Positions 39,013-50,022 of a stretch of 64,000 bases of DNA are shown here, piece after piece. The stretch's first letter is position 1. The number at the start of each line of letters is the position of its first letter. Origin of the DNA: Archilochus colubris (taxonomy: Eukaryota > Chordata > Aves > Apodiformes > Trochilidae); NCBI GenBank assembly GCA_023079485.1, contig CM041084.1, forward strand, positions 68,109,709 through 68,173,708, given 5' to 3'. The notes beneath the pieces were generated by a model. That model was not told where the DNA came from. It ran no database searches and saw nothing but the letters and a program-made list of their open reading frames with translations. A program made the position numbers and the translations under genes.

Positions 39013-40993
39013 CTGGAATAAAATGTCTAGTTAAAATGCAGAACATTTTAATAGGTGGGGATACATTACGTTAAAGTGACAGTTTTAAACATTTTTAAAA
39101 TTAAAAATAAAGAGTTATTTTTCTTGTTAGACATCAAAAATACAAACATGCCACACGGCAGCAGAGCCTAGTGGAAGACAGGGCTTATAGCCAGATACTG
39201 AAGAATTTTAACCATTACACTGACACAGACTTTCTGTATCTTCTTGAACAAGAAACTAATAATGATCAAGGAAAAGATAATGTGGAGAGAATAATCCCAA
39301 CTAGCTATCTTGTAGTACAAGTGTTAATTCAATTTAGTATTTTGAAAAGTAAGTATAATTTAAGCCCAAAATACTTCTGCTTTGTAATGCAAAGTTTTTA
39401 CACTGATCTCACCAAAAAGGAATTACCAATAATTAAAGGGCAGTGTCATGGGGGATTTGGATGGACCCAAAACAAGTGCTAGAATACTCCCATTACTAGT
39501 TATTTTTGTCCATAAAAATGCACTCTCAAACCACACAATTTAAAATTATCTTGTACCAACCTGCTGCATTAACCACTACAAAGAAAAAGCATCACGATGC
39601 TTCTGCTCAAAACAGCATGAAAATGGAGGGAAGTTTATTTTTTCTGAAGATGCTATTTTTTGGATGTGTAAAAGTGTAGTAGCAGCATTATTTTGCTGTT
39701 TTGTTATTTCTTGTTCAGGAATAGAAAGATTTACCAGCATAGCTTCATTACAGTACACCACACTGGAAATATGAACAGTGTAGATACTCATTTCTTCCAC
39801 TTCCCCTCTTACACAGCCTTCCTTCCTTCTTCTTTGTTTATTACAACTGGCACAAATCAGTGTTTTTTTAATTACTATTATTATTAATTTTTATTAAGAA
39901 AGTGTTCCTGTACATATGCATTCAGCATTTATAAAAGAATTATTTAAAAATACTATACTTTCAAATTTTTAACCTGTTAACCTATACAAAATTTGTTCTC
40001 TCAAACAGCCACCAGTTCCTGTTGCTTCAGATAAAATAAGGCTTCTAAAAAACCTCCTACTGCTTTCTGATGGTTCTCAGTAGAACAACGCAGAGCTAAG
40101 CTACCCTTGAAAAGTGATGCTCAGTACTTTGAATAAAGCAAGGAATGATGTCTTTTAGTTCAAAACACAAATACAGTTCTGAAACCAGTCTCGCATTGTG
40201 CCAGCTGATCTTGCTTTGGGTTGAATGGCAAAGCAACCTCAGTCTCTCAACTGGATTTCTTTAGGATGGAACCAAATTAAAAGATGAACACTATGAGTTT
40301 ACCTAACGTGCTCCAGGAGATGCCTGGAATGCAATCCACGGTGTGATACCCCACCTGGGCTGTTGGAATAGGAGTTTGAAACCTGTTTGCTGTTACTGAA
40401 AAGCTTTACTGTAAGGAACATAGAATAAATAAAGATGAGGAGAAGCCAGCCCCATATGCTCCAACTAAGGCCAGAAGATTAAGTGTATTTTGTATCAATT
40501 TTGCCAATAACTGTTTAAATTTTCTGCTAAATCAGATTATTTAAAAGGCTTGCAAACTTCAGACACTCAGTGAGCTACTAAAATAATAATGAAGAAAGTA
40601 AGCTTAGAGCTCTAAACTGTGAGTAAATACTTCAGAATTTTTGATCAAAAGACAGGTAAAAATTCAATCTGGCAAAAAAGCCACAGCACAAGCCTTGTGG
40701 TATACAGCAAGCAACTCAGTGCTGCTTGTGTTGATTTTATTTAATCTAAGGGAAAAAAGACAATAAAATGCCTTTGGTTCCCTTCATCAAAGAATTAATT
40801 ATTTTTTTGTAATCTGAACAAAGCATAAGAAGGTCATCCATGAGAACAGAACTGTGTAGGGTAAAAACTTCTGAATTATTTCAACAATAGTACAGAGCTG
40901 TCTATTATAAGCAAATTAATGTACAAAGAGAGCATATTATTAGTGGAGCTGGTAACACATTACACTGTGAAAACCTAAAGAACCTGAAATCAG

Positions 40994-41051
40994 GTAATCA
41001 TTACTCCTAAATTACATAAGGTAATCAGCCAGTAATCATTACTCCTAAATT
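40994..41051 (+). repeat. 20-bp exact direct repeat, period 38
   Basis: GTAATCATTACTCCTAAATT occurs at 40994-41013 and again, identically, at 41032-41051. A shorter copy of its start (GGTAATCA, 41020-41027) lies between them. This looks like a local slippage duplication. Confidence 0.9.
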
Positions 41052-43649
41052 TTCTTTTGTCTTGCTTTTCTGCCCTGAGATTTCTAGGTATTTTTGCAAA
41101 GTGCATGGCAAATTTGGCTTTATTTGCTAAACATTGCTAATCCAAAATATCAAAGTGAATGAACTATGGTTTTAATTGCTGGCTTCTGTTTTGTTTCTCT
41201 AACATTTACTTTTTCAAGCCTGCTTACCCAACATAGTGCCAAATCAAAGAAAATGGACAGACTTACAATGACACATACACACACATTAAAAAAAAACCCA
41301 ATCCAAAAAACCAAGCATGGTGCTAGGGGAAGAGGTTTTATGGAAAATCAGAGACCAAAAATTATAGTATAACAACACTGTGAAGCCAGATAACTATGTT
41401 CTCACACAGATTTATATTTAAGCAAGTGTGTCATTTCCAGGTAGATATCTCAGAAGTATATAGGAAAACAAAGTTGACTGCTCTTCTTATGGATCCACTA
41501 AAAATTCTGGGTCAGGACCTTGGAGCTAGCCAGGATACTTCAGGATTTTAGAGTACAGGAAAGGCTACTTTCTTTTTACTGACACAGTGCCAACCCCTGT
41601 ATCTTTCAAAACTAATGGTAGAAATAAGAGCAGCTTTCAAATGCTGTATGTGTTTTAAAAGCCCTATTGAAATCAAGCTGGAATTAAGTAAAACACAATT
41701 AAGCTGGTTTTATGGCTTGCAGGTAATGTACAGCTCAAATTTAATAGTAGATATTTTTTTGTACACTTGCAATCAACTGCAGTATTTGGTATTTGAAAAT
41801 CATCACAGATGCAAAACTAATCTTCTTTCTTCTGGATACTTTATTATTTTTCAAATGCAAACAAAAATGGTATCCTACCTGGAAAACACAAAGTCATTGA
41901 ACATGACAGCCACACAGTAGCTGCAAGCTGCCATGACTGCATCCATTTGCAGAAATTCTGCTAGTGATTATTTCACTACTTTAAACCAACTACTGATTTA
42001 AAAGAAGCTATATGAGCAGTCAGCATAAAACAGGCACATGCTTGGGCACAGGAATTTCACTGTGCACTGAGATAACATTTTCAAATGAAACCTTCTATTG
42101 CTTGAGACATTGAAAAAAACCACCCCCTAGAAACTGTTATGCTACAGTCTGTATGAAAGGAAAGTTTGCTTGAGCCTTTTGTCATTCATGATCACATAAC
42201 TTACACTTTTTTAGAGTTACATTAAGGTAATTGGTCTGCCACAAAAACTGGTTGTAGACACTGCATGAAGAGGAAGAATCCACCCAAACTACCTAACACC
42301 ACTTAGATACTTTAGCAGCACACCCGTTGTCAGGTCATCTCTCAGCATACTTTGTTGCAATGTCCCCATTGCTATCTAGCACTCCAAGATCAGAAAACAG
42401 GTTTTCAACATTCAACCTTAAATCAGCCTACCATTTTTTGTGATTGTGCATACACAAGAAGGCCCACAAAAAAAAAAAAGGATGACATATGTAGCACTGG
42501 TAGTGCAGTTGCTTCTTACTTAGCTTTTGTGTTCAAGAGTAGCACAGGGATACCTCAAGCCTTCAGACAGAAGCTAGAAAGCTAGATGGTAAGCTTAGAG
42601 GCATCAGCTATTGCTTCATGACTACTTGGAGAAATTATCATAATTCTTAAATGGAAATAATGTACCTTGCATCTACTGTGAGGCACATATATTCATATAA
42701 AGTGTTACTGAAAGTGACTGATAGGCTGTCAGATACATGCAGCATCTTGGTTTATCCTTGCCAGCTTGTTTCCATGGCCCTGCTCTTTTTTAACCTCTTT
42801 AACAGCAGGCTGTTCTTGCCCTGCAAGGACTATATTCTATCATTTGATGCAGGATAAGTAAGATAACATTAATAGACACACACAATACAAGAGCATTCAA
42901 CACAGAGCTATGCTAGGCATTTCAAGCCAGGTGCATAACGTTCAGGTAGTAATCCCATATTTGAGTACATATGACACAGCTCTGCAGCCTAAGGCTCTTT
43001 ATAAAGAGCAGCACTTCTGAAAAAAAGCAGTGCCCAAGTAAATTGATTTTCTAGCTTTTCTAAGACTGCTGTGCAGGACATGACTTGCTCATGAGAAAAA
43101 AAACACAATTTATCTACAAGCATATAAGCAGCAGCCCTTTTAGGATTGCTACTTTTTGAAAAGGTGCAATTAGAATGATGGAAAATAAATTAGCTGAACT
43201 CCCTGATGATGACAAAGTGGGTCAAGCTGAGGTAAGCCCAATTCCCCTCAGCTCAGTTTATAGCTCCCATCAGCTGATGAAACAAACTTCCTGTTGAACA
43301 TCTCTGCAGCAAAGTCAGCGTCAAAGTGTCTGCCGAGCTAACGGGCAGTCACAAGGATCTGATAAGGCAATTCAGTGTTCCAAGAAATCAAACCAAACAA
43401 GCAAGGGTTCTGCCCTATTTAACCTCTTAATTTCTTAGTAAAAAATTTCTAAATCACAAAATACAGCAAATATCTCAGGAAAGCTTTTTATGTTTTTTGT
43501 TGTTTACTTGTGAAGATATGAATACACCTTTAAATGCAAAATACAGTCTGATGGCACACTTAGAATCAGATTGATCTTACTGATACCAGCTAATGAAGAA
43601 AGCTGCATCACAATCAGTAATTCAGGGTTTTCCAGATCAAGTTTATGTG

Positions 43650-43667
43650 TATATATATATATATATA
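43650..43667 (+). repeat. (TA)n microsatellite, about 9 units
   Basis: A pure TA dinucleotide run following GTTTATGTG. Likely variable in length. Confidence 0.9.
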
Positions 43668-44027
43668 AACACTGTTACAAGTGTATGAGTTAAAAAGCAG
43701 GTATATACAGATACGCAAATACATGAGTGCAAAGTACTTCATAAAGCAAGTGTTACAACTCTTAAAGTGAGTCTCAGACAAAAAAGTTACACTTTGTAAC
43801 AATTAAGAGAGACCTAGGAGAAAAAAGATGTACACAGAGAGCTCTGCTCTACATCAACAAAACAAACTGATAGTTTATAAAAAGCACCATCCCGGGAAAG
43901 TTGTGTTCCGAGGATATCTGGAGGGGAATATTGAGAGATGAAATTTATGCCCATAAAACAACAACAAAAAAAATCTGTCTTCACAAAATGCATTAGAAAT
44001 CTTTGCAGAGGAAGTGAATAAACACCT

Positions 44028-44049
44028 CCCCCCCCCCCCAAAAAAAAAA
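44028..44049 (+). repeat. C12-A10 homopolymer junction
   Basis: A run of 12 C passes directly into a run of 10 A, followed by more A-rich sequence to about 44070. The base count here may carry assembly error. Confidence 0.85.
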
Positions 44050-45011
44050 TTAAAAAAATAAAAATTAAAACTAAGCAAAGCATCTCAGGAAACTTAAACT
44101 GTTTTGGAAGACAGTATTCAATAATGATTATCCCCGAGTCATCTGTGACGGTCAGCACCAAATAATGGAAGTTTGCAGAAGCAAAACTATATCCCTAAAA
44201 GTTTGTGCTGAAGCAATCTTTCAGCTCTCAAATATAAACCATTCCTCATGTAGCTTTGTTTAAATGCATATAAATTCCAGTTGCACCTTTTTAAAGAAGA
44301 AAGTAATAAACACAAACTCACCATATCATGGATAAAGACAGAAAAGGGCCAAATCACCTTGCACAAATGTTGTATAGCCCAAGTATACTGGGATTTTAAA
44401 ACTAGTCTTCTTCTGTTGAGGAGCTTGAATATTGTAATTCCACACCTAAGAATTAATGTTTCTTTTCTTCGATTTGGTTTTGCTGTCTGGCGGTTTGATT
44501 TTGTTTTGTTTCTTCTTTGTTTTTAATTCTGCATCTGAACTGTTTCTCTCTAAGGTAATCTCACTAATGTGTTGTGTTTTCCCAGAAGGCAAACAGAATA
44601 TAAAGGCTTATTTCCAAAGTCAGAGTGTACTGAATATTACTGTAAATATTGAAGTCTCACTATGGGATAAGGCATCATAAAATCAAGTCTTTATGTAGTT
44701 ACATGTTTTAAGTCATCTTAATATTATCTCCAGTTTAACATTTGCTCTCTTCTGGATATGTGGTTTCTGCAGTTTCATCAAATCCTTCCAGTTCCTGTAA
44801 GGTACATTTGACAACATCTTTTGCTGACAAACCACAGCAACCAGCTAGCTAGTCCCAGATTGCAACCAACACAATACAGATTTTGGGTTCATTAATCACT
44901 TTTAGAAGAGACTGTGAAGAAAGTAAGTATTTTTTTTAATACTAAATTAAATCATACAAGAAGATAGTCTTTTCCTTTATGATGTATTTAGTAAAGGCAA
45001 AACATCTTTAC

Positions 45012-45136
45012 CTGACAGAGCATCTTGTGCTTCAAAAAAGGTGCTGAGACCTCCTTTCACATAAGCTAGACTTCCCTCATTTTTCTTATTGGCTTGTTTC
45101 TTCAAATTCACAACAGCCGTTTTGAGCTGATCAAAA
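45012..45136 (-). CDS. EXOC2: EXOC2 exon: conserved N-terminal helical segment
   Basis: This 125-nt exon encodes about residues 179-221: [18 protein letters not shown], then [19 protein letters not shown]. The Lys/Gln/Ala-rich start fits the long N-terminal coiled-coil helix by which exocyst subunits pair. The acceptor is TTGTTTTCAG and the donor TCAG/GTAAAG. It leaves one base into an Ala codon (G/CA) completed by the exon at 38932-39012. Confidence 0.97.
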
Positions 45137-46375
45137 CTGAAAACAAACAAGAAAACCCCTTGACATTCAAACAACTGAGTAAGGTCAGCTAATGAATAAA
45201 CAGAACAAGCTACTTGGAAAATAAAGCCAGCTACTTTTGAAACAACTGTGCAATTGCTAACAAGGATGATCTTTGATGAAAATAATTTACTCATTCCAAA
45301 GAGTTTTTTAATTTTATTCCTGAATGGAGAAGTCCTGTCACTTGTGATGAAATGGACTTCTTTACAGTACTAATTAGCCAAGAAAGTTCTTCTAAACATG
45401 CAATGTTGCTCTTAGTTAATTGTCTGTATACATTAAATAGGTGATAGTACAAGTCACAACACTCAGTACACTAGACTAACCACTGGGATGTCAGAAGTCT
45501 CTTCAACAATGACATTGTTTAACCCTGCAGCTTAATTCACAAGCCTTACTCACTTTCATTTTCTGAATTGGTTCAATATTTTTATGCTAGGTTGTACACA
45601 TGGCTCCGAACTGACAACAGCAGTAGTGCAAAAATAAAGAAAAGATGAACAGGTTTCTGCTTTATGAAAGTATGTTTTTTGTACGGAGTCTACTGAATTA
45701 TTTTTGAGAGACCAGGGGAATATTAATTGCCAACTCTTCATTGTTGTTTGTACGGTAGGTTTATTTTATCTTAGTTCTCTAATATTTCTAGAGTATTGCC
45801 AGCGTACATTCAATTTCCCACTTTTTCTTTTTTTTTGCTAGCAGCTGCAATTATTTTAGAAACTTAGTGATGACTAATTTTTCATTGCTCACATATGAGT
45901 TTTTTCTGTTGATGATGATGAATATTATCTCAGCAATTATGCTACTGGATTCCAAAAATATAACACATGATTTTTATCCTCAAAGCCTTTTCTCCTACCT
46001 GCAAAACAAACCTGTGTCCCTAATACAAAAGAATAAAACAAAAAGTTGCACTAAACTTCAGTGAGGGAGGGAGACAATGAAGTAAAGAAAACAAAGCAAT
46101 TCCACCAACACACTTTGCCCCATAGTGGTAGAAAAAGACACAGAGAACAAACCAACTTCAGCCCAGGCAGTGAGAAGGCTATCACCACCTACTGGGAGAC
46201 AAACCTCACTAGTGCACTTACAGGCATTTTCCTTTTTATACTGATAATGTCACAATATTTTACTTTATTTCCTGTTTCCATATGCTGGACAGAAATCACA
46301 TTACTCAACAGCTAGATTAGCCTACTTGGTATGCAAGAAGTACTTACTAGCAGCATCTTCAAACTAAAAAAAAAC

Positions 46376-47124
46376 TCCTGCACTTTGGCCACAACAACCC
46401 CATGCAGCGCTACAGGTTGGGGACAGAGTGGCTGAGAGCAGCCAGGCAGAAAGGGACCTGGGAGTCTGGATTGACAGGAAGCTGAACATGAGCCAGCAGT
46501 GTGCCCAGGTGGCCAAGAAGGCCAATGGCATCCTGGCCTGTATCAGGAACAGCGTGGCCAGCAGGTCCAAGGAAGTGATTCTGCCCCTGTACTCAGCGCT
46601 GGTGAGGCCACACCTCGAGTACTGTGTCCAGTTCTGGGCCCCTCAGTTTAGGAAGGATATTGAGGTCCTGGAGCAGGTCCAAAGGAGGGCAACCAGGCTG
46701 GTGAAGGGACTCGAGCACAGACCCTATGAGGAGAGGCTGAGGGAGCTGGGGCTGTTCAGCCTGGAGAAGAGGAGGCTCAGGGGAGACCTCATCGCTGTCT
46801 ACAACTCCCTGAAAGGAGGTTGTAACCGGGTGGACGTTGGTCTCTTTTGCCAGACGACTTTCAACAAGACAAGAGGGCACGGTCTTAAGTTGTGTCAGGG
46901 GAGGTTTAGGTTGGATATTAGAAAGAATTTCTTTACGGAGAGGGTGATCAGACATTGGAATGGGCTGCCCAGGGAAGTAGTGGATTCTCCATCCCTGGAG
47001 ATATTTAAAAAGAGACTGGATGTGGCACTCAGTGCCATGGTCTAGCAACCGCAACGGTGGTAAAAGGGTTGGACTCAATGATCTGTGAGGTCCCTTCCAA
47101 CCCAGCCAATTCTATGACTCTATG
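46376..47124 (+). mobile_element. CR1 LINE, younger 5'-truncated copy
   Basis: About 750 bp of CR1: the end of ORF2, a short 3' UTR (GGGTTGGACTCAATGATCTG, then CCCTTCCAACC) and terminal octamers (ATTCTATGACTCTATG). The 5' end is truncated near TCCTGCACTTTGGCC at 46376. It is antisense to EXOC2 and much better preserved than the other CR1 pieces, so it is the youngest LINE here. The sequence type differs from the common chicken CR1 subfamilies as I remember them. Confidence 0.95.
46379..47045 (+). pseudogene. CR1 ORF2 C-terminal end, one frameshift
   Basis: The frame starting [19 protein letters not shown] runs to about 46433, where one base is missing. It continues in the next frame for 205 codons without a stop (46428-47045). 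That part contains hallmarks of the reverse-transcriptase C-terminus of CR1: [67 protein letters not shown] and [18 protein letters not shown]. The catalytic core and endonuclease are absent, so it cannot be active. The antisense open frame at 46593-47078 is a shadow. Confidence 0.9.
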
Positions 47125-47660
47125 TACAGCTCTCTTTTTATGCACAGTTTCATGTTAATCTGATGACCCTATAGTATGCCTAAATAGTTTATTTATATTT
47201 GTCAGGTTACTGCCAGGGTTAAAAAAAAAAATAGAAAAAAGATGAGAAAAGATGTTATTCTGATTCCTTAAAAAGAATTTCCTTCAAGGAAAAAACAGAC
47301 ATAAGCTAACCAAAATATCAGTGTACCACACATTTAGCATTCCTACTACCTGAGGTTACATAGAGGACAAGAACTAAACCATTGCTGTATGTTTTCAGAA
47401 AAGCAGCACAAATTATGTAGTGCAGATAATTCTACCATTCCATAATATTTCTGAGACTACACATTTTGAAGTGGGGAAAAAAAACAAAACAGCTTTGTTG
47501 GTTCTTTATTTAAACAGCTACTTATAATTATTTTTTTAAAATTATCAGATTCATCCTGCCCTTTCAGACATTCTTTCTGTTGAGTTTTACACAGCTTTTG
47601 CACTTTCAATCCTAAGATTTCAATTTTATATACCAATATAAACTGAATTATTAATTAATT

Positions 47661-47947
47661 TGGAAAAAAAAAGAAAAAAAAGGAAAAAAAAAGGAAAAAA
47701 AGGGAAAAAAGGGAAAAAAGGGAAAAAAGGGAAAAAAGGGAAAAAAGGGAAAAATAAGGAAAAATAAAAAGGAAAAAAAGGAAAAAAGGAAAAAAAGGAA
47801 AAAAAGGAAAAAAAGGAAAAAAAGGAAAAAAAGGAAAAAAAGGAAAAAAAGGAAAAAAAGGAAAAAAAGGGAAAAAAGGAAAAAAAAGGAAAAAAAAAAG
47901 GAAAAAAAAAAGGAAAAAAAAAAGGAAAAAAAAAAGGAAAAAAAAGG
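47661..47947 (+). repeat. Polypurine tract, GGA6-type repeats with six GGG runs
   Basis: About 287 bp almost purely A and G on the plus strand. The unit changes along its length: 9-mers GGGAAAAAA with GGG at 47702, 47711, 47720, 47729, 47738 and 47747; a short interruption with two T near 47756-47766; about twelve 8-to-9-base GGAAAAAA(A) units; then units of 10 to 12 bases near the end. It is transcribed as polypyrimidine in the EXOC2 pre-mRNA. The Phe-rich open frame on the minus strand is only its translation. Confidence 0.93.
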
Positions 47948-48409
47948 TTTCATTTTTTCATTTAGAATTTATTCCAAAGGAGTGAGGGGACCATGACCTG
48001 ACCTGAAACTGCTGACATACTAAGACAAACTGATGGAAGCCACATAAGGTGAAGAACTTGATAAAACATTTTTAACATCGTTGAGTATCAAATTAATAGG
48101 AAGTTTCAAATTCATGTAAGAATGGACTATTAAGTACTGATTCATTGGCACAGCATAAGTTTAAAAGGGGGCATACATGCTAATGTAATTATTTCATTTC
48201 AATTCATAAAACTAAGGAATAGAAAAATGAGTGTTTTTACTAACACTTTGTCATATAAGATTTATAGCCTTTACATTATGCTGTTGCTCATATTCCATGG
48301 TAATTCTGACAAAAAGAGTAAGTTAGTCAGTTGTAAGAAGTCATTTAATTAATCTTCTGGATCCAGAGCATCCCAAGCCATCCATGACATACAGCTGTGA
48401 AATCAATAC

Positions 48410-48945
48410 TCAGCACTCTCCAGTGACAGTGATTCTGCAGCTTTCCAAGTTACACTGTTCTGGGTCTTAGGCAATCTAATACTGCTTTTAATCTGCAGCT
48501 AATCTAAACCTCCCTTGTTGCAAAGTGAGACAGCTTGTCCTATTCTTTGTAAACCAAAACCAACTCATGGCTATCCTTGAACTACCCACTACATATTTCA
48601 GAACATGCATTCTGCGTTAATTTTGTTTCTTTTCTAAAAGCACCTAATTAATCCAAGCCGTATACCCACAGATATTTATATATTCCTATTTTTGTGGCTC
48701 AGCTCTCATATCTCATTTTAAGCAGTGGTCAAAACCGGGCAGAGCGCTTCAACCGCAGCTGTAACAATGCCAAGCAGAACACTCCTCCCCACATCTTACA
48801 TAAAATGGCCTTGCCACACAGAAGATGATTTGTATTAGACAGCCAACTCTTCTTTATGACACATGACAAACACCAAACTGTCTCCAGTACTACTGTTGCT
48901 TAAACCCAGGTGTGTACTCTGCTGCTTGCTTTTCCCATACCCTTA
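48410..48945 (-). mobile_element. Decayed CR1-like LINE, antisense
   Basis: The plus strand gives, in the order expected for a reverse-complemented older CR1: ACTCTCCAGTGACAGTGATT, AATCTAAACCTCCCTTGTTG, AGCTTGTCCTATT, TTTTAAGCAGTGGTCAAAAC with GGGCAGAGCGCTTCAACCGC, CCCCACATCTTACAT, and CCAGTACTACTGTTGCTTAA then CCCAGGTGTGT. Each piece aligns only loosely with the CR1 body as I remember it, but the order and spacing are right. The boundaries are approximate. Confidence 0.6.
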
Positions 48946-48946
48946 G

Positions 48947-49510
48947 AGCCTACCAGTCAGATACTTTGTGAACGCCACAGCCAAGGCTGCCACTGGTTAT
49001 CACGTCCCCTCCCTTGTCTGCAAGAACCAGACTGAGGAAAGCTGCATGCCCCATGCCCCAGTGTCCACCCAGTGTCTGAGAAGTCATTCTCAGAACTCTC
49101 TGCAAGCTTCCTGGATTGCTGCCCTTCCTGTGAATATCAAGGAGGTTAGTCTTGCACAGGAACCAAAGTCTGGTCTCTGGAGGCTTTCCCAAGTTGCTTG
49201 CAAAAGATCTGTTCACTTCCCTATCCACCTGCATTGTCACAGCTCGCCAACTTTTGAACAAATTCTCAACCATCTTGCTACCTGCTCCGTAAGAGGGATC
49301 ATATTCAAGCTGTTCATTCACACAAAGGTGAAGTCCAAACTCCAGGAAGAAAATACTTTTCTTTACTGGGTAGCTCTTCAGATGACCTCTTTCCCATCCC
49401 TCACAGAAGACCAGGCACATGAGCTATCCCAATTTTTTTCCATGATACGCTTGTCTAATCCCACATGTGGAGCTCTGGCTCCTCTAAGTTATTTCCCAGG
49501 CTGCGCTTGA
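48947..49510 (+). other. Unassigned stretch, open on both strands
   Basis: The plus strand is open for 188 codons (stop-to-stop) and the minus strand for at least 156 codons (48950-49420). GC is higher than the flanking intron. No ATG begins the plus frame near its start; the first candidate is GTG at 48968. No domain, signal peptide or splice structure is evident, and I do not recognise either translation. It directly follows the decayed CR1, so it may be a further piece of an old retroelement or retrocopy. Not called as a gene. Confidence 0.35.
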
Positions 49511-49908
49511 GTGTGTAAAGATACTTGAAGTTAGATCCTTCCATCTGGTTTTGTAACAAATGGCTTCTGATGTAGCTCTTTTTAAGACATTTCCTTTGCA
49601 TTTGGCCCTTTTATAGCTCATGTACGTGGGCACCAGTGAGCCTGCCAAGAGATTTAGAACTGATCAGAGTACCTGCAAAGCTCGGAGTACAAAAGTGAAG
49701 AACATGGAAGCCAATGTATTCTCTTTGATTTAAAGATGAAGGGGAAAGCTTCAGGTAGCAGTGGATGCATCCTATATGTTAATTTTTTACCACAGGCACT
49801 AGAGAATATAGGTCTATTACTGTAAATGTGAACCACCAAGAACACATTTACTGTATAATGAAATAACATGAAATGACTTGCTCAATTATTTATATGATCC
49901 CAACAAAC

Positions 49909-50022
49909 CTTGTTGTTGAATGGTTCTCAATCAGGTACCAAGCAGCAGAGAAGTTCTCACTAGTGAAGTCAGCACTCATCCCAGGAAACAGTGCCTCTAA
50001 ATCTTTCTGAGGAAATCTGCCT
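49909..50022 (-). CDS. EXOC2: EXOC2 exon: start of the helical body
   Basis: This 114-nt exon encodes about residues 141-179, with [19 protein letters not shown] and [13 protein letters not shown]. The acceptor is ATTTTTCAG/AGGCAG; the first AG must be used, because starting two bases later gives the wrong frame (ISSERF instead of FPQKDL). The donor is CAAG/GTTTGT. It completes a Lys codon and leaves two bases into a Ser codon (AG/T). The Gly-Arg just after the junction replaces the Ser-Lys I recall for human, an ordinary substitution next to a splice site. Confidence 0.96.

Larger units (their letters stand above)
39013..45011 (-). other. EXOC2: EXOC2 intron with small repeats
   Basis: 5999-bp intron. 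It contains the 20-bp direct duplication at 40994-41051, a TA run at 43650-43667 and a C12-A10 junction at 44028-44049. I recognise no transposon. Confidence 0.8.
45137..49908 (-). other. EXOC2: EXOC2 intron rich in repeats
   Basis: 4772-bp intron that holds the densest set of repeats in the window: the younger CR1 (46376-47124), the polypurine tract (47661-47947), a decayed CR1 (48410-48945) and an unassigned open stretch (48947-49510). Confidence 0.85.

Noticed and set aside
43814..44161. 115-codon minus-strand open frame with a glycine run
   Set aside because: The glycines come from the C12 homopolymer; no other coding sign.
46593..47078. 161-codon minus-strand open frame
   Set aside because: Antisense shadow of the CR1 ORF2 end; the plus-strand frame carries the recognisable protein motifs.
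47651..47953. 100-codon minus-strand open frame of Phe, Ser and Leu
   Set aside because: It is the translation of the polypurine tract; low complexity, no gene structure.
50020..50022. Alternative acceptor two bases inside the exon at 49909-50022 (CAGAG)
   Set aside because: It would shift the frame and lose the Sec5 match FPQKDLE.
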